A DNA stretch of 64,000 bases, taken from positions 2,749,001 through 2,813,000 of the forward strand of contig JAJTWR010000263.1 of NCBI GenBank assembly GCA_021613335.1, read 5' to 3'. The position numbers and the translations under genes were made by a program. This document shows, one piece after another, positions 58,157 to 64,000 of the stretch. Below the pieces are notes generated by a model, which saw nothing but the letters and a program-made list of their open reading frames with translations, did no database searches and had not been told where the DNA came from. How positions within the stretch are numbered: the first letter of the stretch is position 1; every line of letters begins with the position of its first letter. The stretch comes from Whitmania pigra. Its lineage: Eukaryota > Annelida > Clitellata > Hirudinida > Haemopidae.

Positions 58157-59251
58157 TGTCTAAAAGATAACTACTAATTTTTAGAAAAACATCAAATCAA
58201 GTAATCAAAAGATGTACTTCTTCTTTATCATTATATTTTATTCTGATTGCAAAAGATTTTGATATCTTGTAAATTTTATTTTTTAATTTTTAAAAAGTGC
58301 ATTATAGGTTAATTTTAAAACTTTAAAGTTGGAGTAACTTCAAAATTAAAGCCAATTAAATTGAAACGATAAGTAAAAAATACTTAATAACTCATTTGTG
58401 ATGTCATGACAAGGTAAACTAATTGCGCGCGTTAGAACCAAATGAAGTCATTTGATACATTTTATCTGAAGATTAAAAACTGTCTAAAACTGAGCTGATA
58501 AGACTAAGTACTGATTCAATGTTGCTAGTTTCTCAACGCATTCTCAACAAAATTGTCCACTAACAATTGCAACAACTTCGATGATTTATCTTTATAGGAA
58601 CACGTTGAACGCTTATGAGATAATTAAGTGAAAACACAGTACATTGTAGCCATTACTATATATAATGAACGTTTAAATATTTGTTTCTATTGAAAATCTG
58701 TTTTAATAAAATATAAGTTTTCACTTTCTTTTTACGATGGTGATTTTAAATTTATCAAACCTGCAGAATAGGTATTCAGAGCCATGCCCGCATGTTAAAT
58801 ATACAAAGTGAATCATGTCGGCGGTAGGGGGCTGGGAGGGTGGGGCCTATCAAATATCGAAGTCCAAAACACCAAAGTAGATTAGAATCAGAATAATGGA
58901 GAGTTTTGCCCAAATCCAAAAAATGTCTACTTAATATTTTGTCGATATTTATTGTTTTGTAACAGGAACTGTTATGACCAATACTTGACCAAAACTTTGA
59001 TAAAATTTAATAGCGCAAAAGTCAGAGTACATTAAATTAAGCAATGTCTTCCGAATAATAAACATAAAATCTATCTTTTATACAAAAATAAAAAAAAATT
59101 TCAATGATTATATAAAAATGAGATTATATTATACTCACATTAAGCATGTTTGCATGTTAAAAATAAAGGCCATTTTCAATTTATGATTGTTATTTTTAGA
59201 AAAAGGAGTCAAGACTCTTTTTATAAATAGTGGCTTCAAACTATTTACAAC

Positions 59252-59315
59252 AGCGGTGCACAACCCGCGGGTCACATCAGGCCTTCGACCAGCCGTCAAG
59301 TGGACTGCGATGGCT
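59252..59315 (+). mobile_element. Solo hAT-like terminus
   Basis: CAGCGGTGCACAACCCGCGG followed by GTCACATCAGGCC resembles the CAG-starting ends of hAT elements with GC-rich subterminal sequence. No partner end or duplication was found. Confidence 0.3.
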
Positions 59316-59440
59316 GACAAGAAAAGTGGAAAAATAGGACTTTTAGTCAGCTTTCGTTAAATTGTGAATAAACACGGAGGAAGCACATCTTTCAATTTAA
59401 GAAATTCTTTCTCACTGGGCTAGCGGCATGTTGCTGTGAC

Positions 59441-59999
59441 CTGTCATAACAAGCCCGGCGAGAAAATAGCCCCGTCAATATAGCCCGATGACAAAATAGC
59501 CTGGCGACAACGACGATAACTGATTCCAAATTTAATTCGAAGTTAGTGGTTTGAATGCTTTTATGACCATTTTGAGTTTAATTGGTATCAGGGAATTTCA
59601 TTAAGTGAAAGATTTATCGTCTAAAATATTATTAGGATTCCGGTTACTTCCTCACTTTACATGGACTTTTCAAGTTGGTATTTAATATAAATTATCGATT
59701 GACAATCATTATGTGCAATCTGCACAAAGAGAATTTACCAGACACTCATTAAGTCACCAAGGTTCTTTTGATCGCCTAATTTCTTTTGATCTTTTCCTAG
59801 TTCCCGTTGCAATGTGTACAATAAAGGGTTTGATTTGGAATTGGAATTTAATATATGTTATCGATTGACGTACAACATATTCAAGCCACACAAAGTGAAT
59901 CACCTTATCAAGTCATGTGGACATGTAACAAATCCACAATGAACCAATTTTACCGCTATTTTGACGGGACTATTTTGACGCCGGGTTGTTATGACGAGG
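59441..59999. mobile_element. MITE-like element with about 45-bp inverted ends and internal repeats
   Basis: The left end GTCATAACAAGCCCGGCG then AAAATAGCCCCGTCAA is mirrored by the right end, which on the other strand reads GTCATAACAACCCGGCG then AAAATAGTCCCGTCAA. Inside, two diverged direct copies about 170 bp apart share TTAATATA, TTATCGATTGAC and CACAAAG (near 59680 and 59850). No coding frame. Non-autonomous element; superfamily not identified. Confidence 0.65.
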
Positions 60000-61670
60000 T
60001 GCCGTTATTTGAGATTCAGCATCGTCATCAAATCGCAACGGCGCGACTCGATGTCTGTGACGACGCTTAAAAGCTTCTGCGTTTATGTGTAATTTGAACG
60101 AAAGTTGTTTTCCAGTTTGGATTGATTGTGTCATCTTTGTTTCACTGAAGAGGAATTCCAAGGGTTTAATGGTCGCTTTTATGTTTCTACTGCATCTAGA
60201 ACATTCAGGTCAATTGCTTCCAAAGATTCAGTTAGCACTTTGACTATATGTACAGTACATGTATAAGCCCATAGCGTTAGATTTAGTTATTAAGTCAGAT
60301 CGCTTTTGAAACAAAATTTCATAAAGTTCTTCCGCAATGGCTTCTAAGGAGATGTCAACAGCTTTCAAAGATTCAGCTCTTCATTTAAATTTCATATAAT
60401 TTCAATTCCTCATAGTAGAATTTAATTTAATACCGAGAGAGATTGGGGCCTGCGAACATTATTTTGTTTTAAATATATGTTGTAACTTGAAATCCTAAAC
60501 ATCATAGGAATTATTATAACATAATAGTAATAATAATAAATACAATAAATTTATAAGGCGCCATCTGCTTTCAGAGGCATTTGAATCCTAATTCCTCCAA
60601 CTTATTTCAGTTTATTAAGTGGGAATGTATTCCAAGCAGCCCCCTCCCCTTAGAAGGCGTCCCTGAATGTTCGTGTATGTGTGTATTTTATTAATGTCCA
60701 TTTCAAGACTAGATGATTATGTCGGAAACTTTATAGAAATAATGTTCAAGTTCGAAATGCTTATATAATTAGCCTGCGCGACAGTTGGAATTTGCTGTCA
60801 TTACATCAAGTCTCAAGTAAACGAGGTGCAATCGAATACAAGTACAAGCACTCAAGTTTAAATTGAGTATAAGTACTTATTATTGTGAACTTGCTTTTCA
60901 GCGATGGCACATTTTACCTCGCTATACCATATTGCCCAATAAAGTAGTGAATACTTTAAAAACTGATTTTATTCAAATCTGGATATTAATTTTAAAAGCC
61001 ATTTGTTTTTTTAAACATTTGAGAAAGCAGCAGTTAAAGCTTTTCTCGAATTTCAATTCGCGTTTCTACAGTGTCTTTCGTGCTATCACAATTTTCTGAT
61101 GTTATTCCGAAACACAGGACCGCCATCGTCGACATATTTTTTCATTACCTTTCTTATCTAAACTAGGTTATGCAAGACTTTAATAAATAAGAACATCTGC
61201 CCCCCTGCTCTTCCAAAACTAGTTTTTTAAAAAGTTATTTCATCTAGCCATGTCTGGGATCAATAATAAGAGCCTCATTAATCCTGAGATCCACTAAACC
61301 TCAATATAGAAAACTATGGTAAGGAACGATTGCCAATCATAGTAACATTACTAAGGATAATAATTACAAATCATTCACAAAATCGACAATTAACAAATGC
61401 CATGAAAAGCGATCAAAGTGAAGTGGATGTTTCAGTTAAATGACCTAAATACCATATGCAACACTCTTCAAACTAAAAAACAACCACAGAGCCAATTTCA
61501 ACTTTTGAAACAAGTAAAACAAAACATGAAAATATGAAAATGACATTTCATCTCACAAAAATAGAATTCAAATAAACCTCCGAAACATTATCCTATCAAA
61601 CCCAATGAATCAAGATGGTCCTATTACTAATACTAAAGACTTGCGGCATAATTTGAACAACTTATGCAGA

Positions 61671-63970
61671 TCAAAAAACAGCTGTATGCCCTGTCGATGG
61701 GAGAGTGCCCATTAAACCCTGATTCGTGGTTTTATCGCTGGAAGAAGAGCTTCCGGTACTGGACGAGACATTGCGGAAACTCAGAAATACCTTTATGTAC
61801 TTTTCAATCAGAAGTTTCACAGGATGTGGCTGAAAAGCAAACGATTCACTATTCATTCACATTTTTAAAATATATATATATATATATATAATTTACCATT
61901 AATTCTCATTTGTCTCATTCCTACATCCTCTCCAAAACATCTAAGACCTTAATCTAAATTACAAAGAAAGCAAAACACACATTGTCAGTGAAGAGGTGGC
62001 TCATGTTCTGAACCAGCAAGTTGCCGTGTTTGAGTTCAACAAACTTCTTTTTTTCCTCCCTCACACTGACTCCAAGAACTTCGTTGAATGGAATTATCCA
62101 CAGATTCTCCTGTTTAATAGTAATTATTGTTAAGTATCATATTAAGTATGCTTAAAGTTTCATTTATTTATTTCTATTATATTCAGTCTGACAGTAATTC
62201 TACAAACCTCTCTTCATAAATTATACGTAAGATTTTTACTCGTTACTATTACAATTACCTAAGTATTAACATGATTAGTTTTTAATCCAATTTGATGATA
62301 ATTGCAACAAATATTTTAGTTAGATAGTAATAATATTCGTACAGTAGCCTTTTTAATATCATTCAAGAACGAAGAATTTACCAAAGTCTTTTCAGACATG
62401 AAAGTCAACCCATTCTTGTTGACACCCAGACGGCACTTACTCCTCACTTTTTGACTGCTCACGTGCTGAAAAAGCCAATCTCCAACAAATATACTTATAA
62501 TACAAGTAATTATTTCAAAAAGTTTGTCTGTAAACAACGTAGACAATAAAAGCGTTTATTGTCAATATTGCCTATAATATATGTCTATTTTCATTAAACT
62601 CCAAAGCCAACTCACATTCAAGATGAAAAAGGTTGAACCAAAGAGAGGAAAATGGGACAGGTTTTCTAAAAATATTCAATTGAATTTCCATAAACCACCT
62701 CTCTTAACATTGTTGGCACTTAGTGTATATTAACCTAAGAAGTATTGCTGCGATTGCTGAGATGAGATGTCTTTGTATTTTTTGAACAGTTGGCCAAACT
62801 TGGACTGCAACTCCGGACCAGTAAAATGTCCGTAAACGTTTTTGGGCAAGTATTTCTGCACTTCTTTCCTAAACAATTTGCATACAACCTCAATAAAAAT
62901 GATTTCGGTTAAGTGGTTCAATTGAATTTAAGAGTTTGCATATATTCATAACCCGGTTCTATTTGAGCTGTTTGAGAAATTATTTATTTTTAATCGATCA
63001 AGTGAGGCTAAAATCGAACTTGTTTTGGAAATCCTTAAAGTTTTCACTTTTCATAAGGAAAAAGCTCAGTTTAAGAATCATTTCCTGCAATACAAAACAC
63101 ATTTGGTTTAATTACTTTCAAGAACTTAATCTTCATTTAGAGTTGTTCAAAAACCACTTGCATCTTATAATATTTACAATTATTATAATTTATAATAAAT
63201 ATCAGAACTTTGTAATGCTCACTGCTCAATTGTGACAGATGTTTGCATAAACATCTAAATATAATCATTAGTTTAAACCTTGGTTTCATTCATGTTTTTG
63301 GGAGGTGGTGGCACAAGGAGACCATCCAAATAATCTGGCCTATTCTGAGCAAACATGAGCTTGAGGTGAGACGGATTAAAACAGCTCGGCAGAGGAAATA
63401 CCCAAGTGAATCGGTTGAACAGAAACTGATACGGCTTCTCCTTCTGTGCAAAATCTGACACGATGTCCATGATGTAGGTAGAGTCATCGAGTGGAAATAA
63501 GGATTTTTCTGTAGAAATAAACGGACATATATCGAAAGTTCGAAGTGTATTGTTGTTGATATTGTTCTTGTCATTGTTCTAACCATTTCCATGGATGATG
63601 TAAATGATGTACTCGGAACTTTCTGAACCATCTCCAATATCATAACTTTTGCAGATTTGTTCAATTGCATCCTTTACAACCTGATTGTACAAAATCTTAT
63701 CATTCAGAATCTCTCAACAATTAAATCTCAATAACTAATAATTAATTATTATTAATTAATTAATCTCTCAAGGCTCTTAAAATGGAATTTTAGGATTCCA
63801 CAAGTGAACATACCCGGGTGCTGGGGTTGTAGAGAAATTATGATTATGATTGTGATGTCGTAATGACTTAATATAACAAAAACTTAAATATTCACCGTGC
63901 TCGGTTTTGCAAGAATATGGGCCATTGAATTACCGGGAATTGTGCAAGCGACATGCCTGTATCTGCCAAC
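61671..63970 (-). CDS. Unconventional myosin with MyTH4-FERM tail (myosin XV/VII/X-like), 3' part
   Basis: Actin-based motor whose FERM tail binds cargo in stereocilia, filopodia or microvilli; only the FERM end is in the window and the 5' part lies beyond base 64000. Exons: 63970-63896, 63681-63584, 63508-63279, 62890-62735, 62665-62616, 62465-62382, 62109-61981, 61829-61671. F1: VVKDAIEQICKSYDIGDG. F1-F2 joint: PYQFLFNRFTWVFPLP, then FAQNRPDYLDGLLV. F2: LFRKEVQKYLPKNVYG and SSQQSQQYFLG. F3: PLFGSTFFIL, CRLGVNKNGLTFMSEKT, NLWIIPFNEVLGVSV and PVKLLIEKYIKVF. A Ser-rich tail (VSSSTGSSSSSDK) ends at 61671. The order and motifs are those of MyTH4-FERM myosins; myosin XV is my preferred class, but without the motor this is inference, and a non-motor FERM protein is not excluded. 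Confidence 0.75.
61870..61891. repeat. TA dinucleotide microsatellite
   Basis: About eleven TA units, upstream of the last myosin exon on the opposite strand sense. Confidence 0.9.
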
Positions 63971-64000
63971 CTAAAGTTAAGATTGATTAAACTTAACGAT

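Larger units (their letters stand above)
58157..61670. other. Intergenic; transposon fragments only
   Basis: No gene is supported. Contains a hAT-like end at 59252 and a MITE-like element at 59441-59999. The remainder is AT-rich without recognisable content. Confidence 0.45.

Overview
This is animal nuclear DNA: AT-rich, with many split genes, short exons bounded by GT-AG introns, and transposon debris and microsatellites between them. A muscle rod protein of the myorod/catchin type, a ciliary dynein-regulatory-complex subunit and a MyTH4-FERM myosin point to a ciliated bilaterian. Myorod is best known from molluscs, so a lophotrochozoan (spiralian) is my best inference; the species is not identified.

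Layout. 0-2.5 kb: the end of a hAT-like element, then a complete but decayed hAT insertion with a perfect 8-bp target duplication. 3.1-8.8 kb (+): long-chain acyl-CoA synthetase in about 20 exons. 10.0-11.3 kb (-): RACK1 in six coding exons. 13.3-14.2 kb (+): a probable 61-residue single-pass membrane microprotein with a TATA box. 14.7-25.0 kb (+): an adhesion receptor with signal peptide, five Ig domains, one FN3, one membrane helix and a cytoplasmic tail in 14 exons; its introns carry large CAT/GAT microsatellites and a second hAT insertion. 26.0-27.1 kb (+): DRC8/EFCAB2, convergent with a 16-exon myorod gene (27.6-33.3 kb, -). 35.2-38.4 kb (-) and 54.7-58.2 kb (-): two related genes that I do not recognise, with matching exon structure. 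Between them lie a partial, intron-containing RACK1 pseudogene (39.6-40.3 kb, +), a long perfect inverted repeat (41.5-41.8 kb), a damaged C2H2 zinc-finger gene (42.2-44.1 kb, +) and SGSM3 (45.1-51.1 kb, -) with two alternative last exons. 61.7-64 kb (-): the 3' part of an unconventional myosin with a FERM tail, running off the right edge.

The genes do not form one pathway; this is ordinary animal gene order with housekeeping (RACK1, ACSL), ciliary (DRC8), muscle (myorod), trafficking (SGSM3) and adhesion genes side by side. The points most worth a second look are the stand-alone myorod gene, the duplicated SGSM3 terminal exon, the unrecognised paralogue pair and the microprotein gene. Splice sites were placed by eye from reading frame, GT-AG signals and remembered family sequences; coordinates given as 'about' may be off by a few bases.
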